Assembly: GCA_023101725.1 (NCBI GenBank)
Contig: JALJCO010001015.1
Location: forward strand, 1-64,000
Direction of reading: 5' to 3'
Source: Atherinomorus stipes
Lineage: Eukaryota > Chordata > Actinopteri > Atheriniformes > Atherinidae
DNA: 64,000 nt
Below, piece by piece: positions 25,164 to 36,400 of the stretch. The position numbers and the translations under genes are program-made. Position 1 is the stretch's first letter; each line of letters opens with the position of its first letter. Below the pieces are notes generated by a model that ran no database searches, was not told the origin of the DNA, and saw nothing but the letters and a program-made list of their open reading frames with translations.

Positions 25164-25784
25164 TAGGGATGCACGATATTGGAATTTTGGGCCGATATCC
25201 GATATACCGATATTTTAAAACTCATGTGGCCGATAACCAACATCGATACCGATATTAAAGCTGAAAAAAATAAGCAGTCGTTGCAAATAGCAGTTTTGTT
25301 ATCTGTTTCCGACACTTTTGAAAATAGGGATGGGAAAAAATATTGATACACTGAAAAATCGCAATATTTTCATATGCTGATATCAAATTGATCTTTAAAA
25401 ACGCGGTATTGATCCATTTTACTGACAAAATCTTGCGAGATTTCATCGTTCTGTTAAAAACTCTTGCGATATTTGTGAATTCTCGCGAGATTTTGTAAGT
25501 AAAATAGATTGATACCGCGTTTTTTAAATATCAGCATATGAAAATATTGCGCTATTTTAGTGCATCAATATTTTTTCCTACCCCTAGTATTTAGAAGTTT
25601 TATAGGCTGTAAAAAAGAAGTTTCTGAAGAAGAAGTAGTTTTTGGTTTTTTTAGACTTAAAAAACTTCAGGCTGATTGGTTAAATATCAGTTAAATATCG
25701 GTGGGATGGCCGATGTCCGATACACAGTTTTAAGGCCGATATAGGCTGATACCGATAGGGGGCCAATTATATCGTGCATCCCTA
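25164..25784. mobile_element. CGATAT-family MITE, copy 6 (best-preserved ends)
   Basis: 621 bp with perfect 8-bp duplication CAAATAGG (25156-25163, 25785-25792). The ends are TAGGGATGCACGATAT and its exact inverse ATATCGTGCATCCCTA. Two nested levels show inside: an inner pair GGGATGGGAAAAAATATTGA / TCAATATTTTTTCCTACCCC, and a central TCTCGCGAGA at 25481-25490. This copy is the best reference for the family. Confidence 0.9.
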
Positions 25785-25792
25785 CAAATAGG

Positions 25793-28630
25793 GTTCCCAA
25801 ACTTTATAGAATTGGCCTGTTTTTGAATGTAATATACATGTAATGTACTCTGGTACTAAATCAAACACCACTTTTTGCTTTTAACGGCTGGTAATTAGCA
25901 GATTAATCCATCATTCAGATTTTTTTGTCATTTTTTAAAAAAAACTGGACAAAGTAAAAGCCATTATTACTGACTTATCATTAAAATACAACCATTTAAA
26001 AGTCAATTTACATATAAAAAGAGCCAAATCCTCTCATTATTTAACTCTTCAGTAATAAGCCTGCCAAAAAATTATGTTTCCCACTTACAGTATGTTTCAT
26101 CAAAACTTGAAATCATCTTTTGAAGGCAAAGTTGCACCACAAAACTCATCACACACTCCTTCCCCTTAGGAAATGTCAATGTAGAAACTCTCACTTGAGG
26201 AGGCTCACTTTAAAAACATTTACAGCACCATCTGCTTACTAAATGCTATTGCCTGCAAATCTGAAACGGCCTTGAGAATCCCAGACTACTGTAGGTATCT
26301 AAATCAGACAGTATAAGACCAGAAAAAAAAAAAGACCTTAGAAATGTGGCCAAATGTTTGAACGAAACATCCCACTGCAACAGAAGCAAAGCTGCACTTC
26401 AATAAGGCTCAACTGTTTGCTAAAAATTTCAGTTTGTTTTTTCTGACTCTCTGATCTGCTTTCCAAAAGCCAACATCCAACACATCAGAGCAGCATGGAG
26501 CTAAAACGCTCAAAGGTAGAGAACGCCACTTATATTCTTGAACATAATCTAATTATTAAGTTTTCATTTTCTGGTTATCCACATACAGATTTACGCTCCC
26601 AAACCACAGAAGAGCGGGCACACTCATCCAGTAATTTGTTTTATACAACACTTGGCAAAGAATATGGGGTCACCACTCTGGGAGGATTCATTCAGCTGTT
26701 TCATTAAAAATAAATAAATTAAACGTATGAAATTATACAATGACTAAATAAAATCATTTTAATCAATGTGAATTTTCATGTTTAGATCAATAAAAAAACA
26801 AACAAAACAGATGAGGAAAATAAAACAGAAGCATCTCTTATACTCTGTTGTCCCTCTTCTTGCTTTTCTGAGGACTTTGTTAAGGAAAAACAATATTCAG
26901 CTGTGTTAAATGCGGCCTTTTCATTGATACTTTTCCATTCCCAAAGTTTCAATAGTTTGAATTCTAAAAGGATGGAGTTGACGCCTATAGCAAAGTTTTA
27001 ACTCTCTTTGCTTTGTGACAACATGATGCATCACCAAATCTCCCTCCCGACTGAAGGAATGAGAAAGTGTCCCAGACGTAAAAGTCCCCTGGTCCTTAAC
27101 CTGACATCAACTCCATCACATCAATAATGGTGGAAATTTTATTTTCTTCAGGCACTCATCTCACCGTGTCTTTGCATCACCTCATCCAGCACACATGGGT
27201 GATTCATCACTGAATATCACTTTCATCCAATAACCGCTTCCCTTCAGCCCACTGTGATCTGGTTTTCTTTCGTTTAGCTGTTTGTGATGGTTTATATTTG
27301 CTCTTTTTGGGTGTATATCTCATTTCCTTCATTCAGTGTTTCTACCATCTGTCTTTCAAACAAAATGAGAACATTTTGTTTGCATTTGCTCTGAAATTTC
27401 CACATTTCCAGCCATATACAAAGCTGAATTCACTTTTAATAGAGATTTTGCAACCCTTTCCATTTTTTGGGCTGACTACTGTCTTGTTGAAGCCATGTTT
27501 CTTTTCAATAAGTCAGATGAAACGGCTTCTTAAGGTCTGTAGAGACTAATTTCTCAAATTAGTCTCTACAGACAAAACCAGAATGACTGTAAAATGCAAT
27601 AGTTGTATGCCAAGTTTAATATTTTCTTAGCTAAATGAAACAGCTGAATAAACATCCTTAATATTAATATTTCTTGCCAGAACCAAAGCAAACTTTAGCT
27701 GGAAGCCTCCTCCAACTTAGACCTTTGGCTCCAGCATCATCAGCTCCTCCAAACTCAAGTCCAGCTGACCTTGACTCCTACACAGTGAAACTCAAAACCA
27801 GCAGGACTGCAGTGAAAGCTATGAGGACCACAAGTGAGCATCCACAGTCAGCATCCAGACAGGACATGCCGCACATACGCAGGTTAACTACGTTCACATG
27901 TGTGAGAATGGGAGTGTTTATCTACATCCATATAATGATAGACATGTGCAGCCATATTATGGTAATATTTACATCCGTTGTTGATGACACACACACTAAG
28001 GCTTGCAGGAAAATGCACCGTTTCCCTAATAAAGTTACGTAATACTGGCAGCAGCAGTGTTTCTCAGGCTGAGACCTTAACGGAACAGTCAAGGAGCCAC
28101 TTACGTTATACTTCCTGTCAGAGAAGGTTATTCATGTTTTGTGAGATTTTGCCTTAATTAAAACCAAATATTCTTCCATACTTAAAGTCCTCTACTGTTA
28201 TTCTACGCCCGACGTTCGTCTCGTGTGTCATATTGCTTTTTGCTGTGTTACGTATGAGGATTTCTATCACTGAACTCTGCCCTGTCTGCTAAAACAGCCC
28301 CATACAAACTAAACCTTCCCTTTAACAACTTATGGCTGACAGCATAAACACCCACAAAGTCGTAGTCATTAGCTCTCAACAGCTCACTCAAACGCAGTTA
28401 TGCTTCGTCATTTGCGCTCAAATTAGCCGTAAATAGCTGTTGCTTACCGGTTTAGTTGCGTTTTATGGCAATATATCCGTTTTGGAGCTAAATAGTCAAC
28501 TGTTGGGAGGAGGGTGTCCTCACACTGCCGCACTGTTTCTGTCTGGATGTAGCCGCAGTAGCAGAACCGACAGCTCGTGGCCACGCCCCTTACCAAGTAT
28601 CCTGAAAACGTCATTACGTATCACGCAGCA
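25793..28630. other. Gene-free stretch upstream of slc9a2
   Basis: No coding exon recognised. Small open frames (26495-26707, 27298-27549, 27674-28042 on +) lack family features and are probably accidental. 28440-28600 is somewhat CpG-rich, without an identifiable transcript. Confidence 0.4.
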
Positions 28631-28631
28631 A

Positions 28632-28740
<109 letters not shown>

Positions 28741-28886
28741 AACTAATAATGATAATAATAAAAAATTTAGATAGAATCATTCTTTAATACAAAACAGTTT
28801 GCACGTATTCTATTTACGTATATTTGCTTATATCGATTATAATAATTTCTTCAAACCCCAAATTTTTAGCATCTTTTTCTTTTTTT

Positions 28887-28911
28887 GGGGGGGGGGGGGG
28901 GGGGGGGGGGG
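28887..28911. repeat. (G)25 homopolymer
   Basis: An uninterrupted run of 25 G follows a T-rich run. The length is unreliable in any sequencing technology. Confidence 0.95.
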
Positions 28912-29086
28912 TGATGTTTTAAGAATTTATTTAAAAATACAGTCAATACAATGAGGAGACACACTTCAAATTAAAAATAGGGTCATTGTATAAAATGTCT
29001 GTTTCAACATGACATTCATTCACAATAGTGATAAACTAATATTTAAAAAATAAAGTCAATATAATACCATAATAAAGTCATTATTG

Positions 29087-29136
<50 letters not shown>
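29087..29136. repeat. (TA)n microsatellite
   Basis: About 25 TA units followed by an A run. Confidence 0.95.
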
Positions 29137-29141
<5 letters not shown>

Positions 29142-30446
29142 AAAAAAAAGAAATATGTGTGGCATCTCTCTTTTTGGTGTGATAATTGCATCATCTTTCT
29201 AAGATAACAAAAAAAAAGCAACTTAAGGATTTCTGGAAGGTCTGATTATTGATGAAGTCTATTTATAGATATTAGAATGAGGTCAATACAAAAACAAAAA
29301 AAAAAAACAAACAAAAATAAAATATTCAAGCAAACAAAAATTAAATAAACATTGCATTATTTAAGAGCTAATATGATATAATGTAATCAGAATTCCATTC
29401 CAATACCATATGTTTACAACTTGTAATAAAAGTAAATATTGCACACTTTACTTGATGTTTTGCAAATAATTGTTCTTCATACTACTAATAAATAGAATCG
29501 TCCATCAGCCATTTAAAAGTTACATAAAATTCAAGCAAGTTGAGGAGAGGAGCAAAAATAATTATTACATTGTTATATATCAAGCATATAATAATTTATT
29601 ATATTTCTGTACCCTTGTTTAATTTAAAAACAAACAAACAAACAAACAAAAAAACATTCAAACATCGCCAATTTTCACTACAGACACAGTAGAATAACAG
29701 AGACTAAACATGCCATTCTGAAGCATGTAAAGACAAGCATGATGGAATGAAGATAAGCAATACAACAGATAAAGGATAAAGAAGTGAAGACAAAACTGGG
29801 TTAAAATACCCCCCACCAAAAAAGATTGAAAAAATAATGATAATAAATATAAAAAAAACCCCAGAAAACTACAACAACAACAACAACAACAACAACAAAA
29901 TATCTAACAAGAATACAATTTGCTTCTGTCTAATTCACATTTTGCAGGCCTTTACTAACCTCATAAATTGCAGCATTGCCCTCTGCTGCCATCATGTGGT
30001 TATACTGCGGTACTGCAGACTTCAACATTTCAGACTTGTTAAGCTGCACCAGTCCAGCCTCATTCACAGCTATTCACCTCAATCCATGTTTAAGGTTAAT
30101 TTTAACGCCCTAATTCTTACCCAGTGACCTCATGGCCACGACAACCTGTGACTGTTTCCTTTACATGTCAGTTTCAACATCCAGCTCCACCCAGTAGGCA
30201 GGTCGGATAAGTAGAACAGGTTCAGCAACAGTTGGAACCAGATTTGCACTTCAAGCCTGATCCTGCTCAGACTGCATGAGGATAACTCGATGCATATTTA
30301 CCTACAAGTGAAACTAACATTGATTCAGACCGACATGGAATGGGATATATTCACAAATATACAACTTCTCAACCGGAAAAGTGATTTTTAGTCCAGTTTT
30401 GAAAGACTTTTGTGGAAGGACTGTTGATCCACATTGAACAGATGAA
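29137..30446 (+). promoter_or_regulatory. Upstream region and leader of slc9a2
   Basis: The proximal promoter and 5' leader must lie here, but the transcription start cannot be placed. Up to about 29900 the sequence is A-rich with an (AAC)n run at 29869-29900; from about 29940 it becomes balanced. Just before the start codon, ATG 30442 is in another frame and has a poor context (C at -3); it reads 17 codons to a TAG near 30493. ATG 30447 has G at -3 and G at +4, and is the start used here. Confidence 0.35.
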
Positions 30447-33400
30447 ATGGGGACCTCTGTCGGGACTACGAGAGGAGCCTCCTGCATGCTTTTAGTCCTC
30501 CTCCTCTGCTGCACAGGTGGGAAAGGCGAGCTGAAGGAATCAAAACCTTCAGAGCAGACCAGCTTAGACCACACTGGCAAACCAGTATACGATGACATCA
30601 ATCAACCTCAGGCCTACCCTGAAGATGAAAAGGCTCATCTCCCTGTGTTTACAATGGACTACCCTCGGATCCAGATCCCCTTTGAGTTCACACTATGGGT
30701 ACTGCTGGCCTCCTTTGCTAAAATTGGTATGTTAAGAAATGGATGAGCTGCTTGAGAAAATATGGTTTATCAAGGGGGTTTACACTCAGTATCAGCTCAG
30801 GGGGGTTTGGAAGTCAAATCTTGCAATGTCTTCTCTCCAGGTTTCCACATTTACCAAAAAATCACCATCTGGATCCCAGAGTCGTGCCTCCTGATTGCCA
30901 TCGGCCTCATCGTTGGCGCCATCATGCACTCGGTGAAAGAAGAGCCCCCTGCAGTGCTGGACTCCAACGTCTTCTTCCTCTACATGCTCCCGCCCATCAT
31001 CCTGGACAACGGCTACTTCATGCCCATAAGACCTTTCTTTGAGAACATCGGCACGGTGCTGTGGTACGCGGTGGTGGGAACTCTGTGGAACAGTGTGGGC
31101 ATCGGGCTCTCCCTCTTCGCCATCTGCCAGTTTGAAGTGTTTGGAGTTCAAGATATCAACCTGCAGGTCAGTTATCATCAACTCTGATTTCTTCTCACTA
31201 AAATGTTCAAGGCATATCAATATGTAAGGGTGACACATTTTAACATAACTTGGGCCATTAATGGCTTACTTTCAGCACACATTTGGGCCAAATATTATTT
31301 GCTATCTGGGTTTAAACTCTTGCTCGGGTGTGAGTGATGATTCTAAAGACTACAGAATACCAAAAACTGCAAAAACTGGTCTTTTTCATTTACATCACTG
31401 CAGGAGAACCTGCTGTTTGCCTCCATCATCTCTGCTGTGGACCCTGTGGCTGCTCTCAACGTGTTTGACAACATCGGAGTGAATGAGCAGATCTATATAG
31501 TTATATTTGCAGAGGGACTCTTCAACGATGCCGTCACTGTGGTGAGTGCAGAGGATATCAGAGTTTTCTCTTGTTGGGTTATGGTCACAGTGGCCATTAG
31601 CTGCTAACCCGATGAACCAGTCGGTTTGGATTCTCTCCCAACAGGGTCCATGAGAATCTGTCTTGCAAGGTGCAGTACTACTACATCAGAAGACACTTAA
31701 ATACAGAAGACATGTATCTTCTGTATTTAATGACTCTTTTTTAACCTCCATGAGTCCTTTGCATTTCCCTGCTTACCAGGGTGCATGAATTGAATTCCTG
31801 TTTGGTCAGTTCCCTGTTGTGAGGAAATCTCTCACACAGTGTCAGCTTTATTTGGGTTTCACTTGAGAGGCAAGTTTTACTTACTTGCAAGGAACTTTTT
31901 CAAGATTCTACGTTTTGCTTTATCCAGCCTGTTAAAGATGACAAGAAACATGTTATAATTACTTATTTTTTAATGGCGATTAATCATTTGAGCATCTTGA
32001 GTTAACTCATGTTAATCATAAATTAATCACAAATTTGAACTATATTCTACATATATCTCTAACAAGATACACTATATTGCCAAAAGTATTTGCTCATCCA
32101 TCCAAACTATGGGATTTGGGGGTTCCAATCACTTCCAAGGTCACAGGTGGATACAAATGAAGCACCTAGGCATGCAGACTGTTTTTACAAACATTAGTGA
32201 AAGAATGTGTCGCTCTCAGGAGCTCAGTGAATTCCAGCGTGGAACTGTGATAGGATGCCACCTGTGCAACAAATCCAGTCGTGAAACTTCTTCACTCCTA
32301 CAGTAAATATTCCACAGTCAACTATCAGCTGTATTATAAGAAAATGGAAGTGTTTGGGAACGACAGCAACTCAGGCACGGAGTGGTTGGTCATGTAAAAA
32401 AATGGAGTGGGGTCAGCGGATGCTAAAGCGCATAGTGGGAAGAGGTCACCAACTTTCTGCAGAGTTAATCACTACAGACCTCCAAACTTCAAGTGGCCCT
32501 CAGATCAGCTCAAGAACAGTGACAGAGAGCTTCATGGAATGGGTTTCCATAGTGATCAGCTGAATCCATCCATTCATCACCAAGTGCAATGCAAGCGTGG
32601 GATGCAGTGGTGTAAAGCAGCCGCCACTGGACTCTAGAGCAGTGGAGGCGTTCTCTGGAGTGATGAATTACGCTTCTCCATCTTGCAATCTGATGGAGGA
32701 GTCTGGGTTTGGTGGTTGCCAGAAGAACGGTACTTGTCTGACTGCATTGGGCAAGTGTAAAGTTTGGTGGAGGGGGGAATATGGTGTGGGGCTGTTTTTC
32801 AGTAGCTGGGCTTGGCCCCTTAGTTCCAGTGAAAGGAACTCTGAATGCTTCAGCATACCAACACATTTTGGACAATTCCATGCTCCCAACATTGTGGGAA
32901 CAGCTTGGAGCTGGCGCCTTCCTCTTCCAACATGACTGTGCACCAGTGAACAAAGCAGGTCCATAAAGATATGGATGCAGAGTCTGGTGTGGAGGAACTT
33001 CACTGGCCTGCACAGAGTCCTGACTTCAACCCAATAGATCACCTCTGGGATGAATTAAAGCAGAGACTGAGAGCCAGGACTTCTCGTCCAACGTCAGTCT
33101 GTGACCTCACAAATGTGCTTCTGGAAGAACGGTCAAAATTCCCATAAACACACTCCTAAACCTTGTGGACAATTTTCCCAGAAGAGCTGAAGCTTTTCTA
33201 GCTGCAAAGGGTGGACCAACGTCATACTAAACACGATGGATTAGGAATGGGATGTCACTTGAGCTCATATGTGAGTCAAAGCAGGTAAGTGAATACTTTT
33301 GGCAATATAGTGTAAATTGTATCATATTTCTAAGGAGTAAACATTACCGTCTACAGCCACTAGAGGGCGATCTAGGTTTGTGGCAACAAAGTGCTGATCT

Positions 33401-36400
33401 GAGAACAAAGATCCCAAAAAGGCCTTTTTGCAGAGAAAGGAGTTCATTTCAGACCTCAGACTGTTCTGTCTGTGTGGTGGAACAAATCCACATCTAACAT
33501 GCTGATCCTTCTTATTTATGATGTTTATGATCATCCATCAAAGTCAAAGTAGAGCCACTGCTCCTCTGCATCGAGAGAAGCCAGATGAGCACTGCGAAAA
33601 CTCAGATCTTATCAAGTACATTTATCTAATTTCTAGTCAAAACATCTCATCACACTCAAAATAAGACAAAATTACATGAAGAGAAACATTTCAGTGAGAT
33701 ATCAGAACTTGTTTTAAGACAAATATATCTTATTTCAAGAAATCTGATCAAGAAAATTTCACTTTTTCTGTTGGAATGCCTCGGGATCCCCCCGGATGGG
33801 CTGGTGCCTGTGGCCGGGGAGAGGGAAGTCTGGGCTTCTTAACGCATTAACTTTGACAGTCCTGGTTATAATATATGCCATAAGTCAAGCTGTCACACCA
33901 GAAACAGTTGGAGCAGATTCTTATGAGATTTTAATGACTTTGTGTCCAAAATTCTCAAAGCAGCCTCAAAAGCATGATGAAGCTGCTATGAGATCTGCCT
34001 CTCTGCAGAGGATCCATGACCCTCTACGGCAGGGATCACCAATTCCGGTCCTCGAGGGCCGGTATCCTGCAGGTATTAGGAGCTTCCCTGCTGCAACACA
34101 CCTGACTCCAATCATTGGGTAATTAGCGAACTTGCTTAATGTCACGCTCTGCGCAACCCAACCAGCATTTCCATGTGGGGCCCATATGGGTTCAATTTTG
34201 GCTGCATATGAGGGACCCAAGTGGGTTTGTCCACGGTTTTCATGGTGGCCCCACCTGTGTTTTCCCATGTGGGCTATAGGCATGGGCTTGAACTGTGAAA
34301 ATTTGCAGATCTCATAGTTTAAGTTACAAGGGCCCATATGTGGAAGCCCACATGGGGAAACACAGGTAGGGCCACCATGGAAACCGTGGACAAACCCACT
34401 TGGGTCCCATATGCAGCCAAATTTAACCCATATGGGCTCCACATGCAATGTTGGCTGGGAAGTCAAAAGGTATGCTGCAGCAGGGAAGCTCCTAATACCT
34501 GCAGGATGCCGGCCCCCGAGGACCGGATTTGGAGTATTTTCCTTCCTCCAGCCCGTTACTGCATGCATGTCTTCTCTCCCTGCAGGCTCTCTACAACATG
34601 TTCGCCTTTGTGGCCGACATGCCGATTGTTGAATCGACCGATGTGTTTCTGGGAGTCGCCCGCTTCTTTGTGGTGGGGCTTGGCGGCATCCTCTTCGGCC
34701 TACTGTTTGGATTCGCGGCTGCATTCACCTCAAGATTTACCAACAAAGTGCGCGAGATTGAACCCCTCTTCATCTTCATGTACGGCTACCTGGCGTACTT
34801 AGTGGCTGAGCTGCTCGCCATCTCCAGCGTCATGGCGTAAGTGAAGAGAAAATGTCAAGTCATTGCATATGATGGACTTCTGTGATAGAAATGCTTCTTA
34901 TATTTGTTTTTCTTTGTAATGTGTCACTTTTATCACTCAGTTTCTCCCAAGAAAAGTCCACTTTACCATCCTCCTCTTTACAGAACTTGGCACTGCCACC
35001 ATAAGTTATTTTTTTCCCGCTTATTGTTGTTTCGTGTGGCCAATGGCTTCCATTATGCAACAAACTGGCTTGTCCACATAGTTTTCAACACTCTGGGTGT
35101 TGGGCAAGCTTGGAGTGAGATTTGTGGCATCAAATGACAACATGATGCACTCCTGTGTAGTGAAAAACACAGTTCAGGTGCAAACTAAGAGGAAGGGAGC
35201 TTTAAAAAGTAATTGGAGGACAAGCAAATACTCTAATTAGGGAGAAGGCATAAACACAGTCCTGAAAACCCTAAACAAATTCAGACCTGTCAATAATCTT
35301 TTGAGTCATTTATGGACCAATACCCCCTTGGTGCTGATGTTATTGAGCCTCTTCTCCTTTTAAAATTGCCTATTTAATTTCACAACAGGGAAATATAAAG
35401 TAAAAGGTGAGATACACACAAGGAAATTTCACCTTTCAGTCCATCATTCAGGCACTAATAATATTCAAATAATTGTTTATAACATACTATGAGCAATGTA
35501 AGTTTATTACATGTATATCTAACACAAAAAGGCAATTCAAAAGTGATTTGCATCACTTTTATCGAGTAAAGAGCAACATTCACTACAAAAATCTGCATTA
35601 CAAAATGTAGATTATTCTTATAAATGCAAAAGATTAACCGAAAAAAATGGTGGTCACTGTTTGTAAAGTGGCAACATGAATGATGTAATTGTTTCAAACA
35701 TTGAAAATGCATAACAATGTCCTTACAACAGTTTACAGCTATGCTTTTAATCTGTTTATCGATTTTTGTTGGTATTTGCTTACAAAACTGCAAAGTGCGA
35801 GGAGCTAAGATAGAAATATATTATCATTTTATAAATTTATATATTAGAAAAGTCATATAGTGTTCAAGACAAGTCAGGAAAGTAAACTGACAATATCTAG
35901 TTGTTCAAAACAGATTGTGAAGTGAGTAGTTTTTGTAAACAAACAAAAAAAAAAAACAAAGAAATGTCCGAGGCTCGGCATCAAGTTTGAAACAGCAAGG
36001 ACTTAGCAAAGCTTTGGTAAATCATGGCAGTTTTCTTATTCTATTAGACACATATTTCAGTGATTTAAAACTGAACACAAAGTAGTTCAGAAAGACAGAA
36101 AACGATGGGATGGTTATAGAAATATATTATATTGCATACATTTCACCATGTATCAACATTGGATGAGGTAAATTGGTGTGTAGCACCCCCTTGTGGCAAA
36201 AATGAGCAACATATTAAATTCTGTACTTTTGACAGCTTTTTGATGAGGAACTTTTTTTTTTTAAACTGTGTATCAGGAGGAAAAGAAAAAAAATCTAACA
36301 TTTATTCAGATGAATATTTTAAAAAAATATGACTTCATGCATTATTTAAATGATTTCTGTTTTTTTCTCTAAACAAAATCAAGTAGTAATGTCATGGTTC

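Noticed and set aside
24890..25446. Minus-strand open frame of 153 codons and a 63-codon neighbour
   Set aside because: Most of it is CGATAT-family MITE sequence; similar short frames appear in other copies of the repeat.
30442..30494. ATG 30442 as slc9a2 start
   Set aside because: It reads only 17 codons, to a stop near 30493, in another frame and has a poor context; ATG 30447 continues into the exchanger.
32510..33042. Minus-strand open frames of 124-167 codons
   Set aside because: They are antisense to the Tc1 transposase remnant, whose sense-strand motifs are clear.
33966..34724. 252-codon open frame on the minus strand
   Set aside because: It runs over the nested palindromes and antisense to slc9a2 exon 4; the length comes from the inverted repeats.
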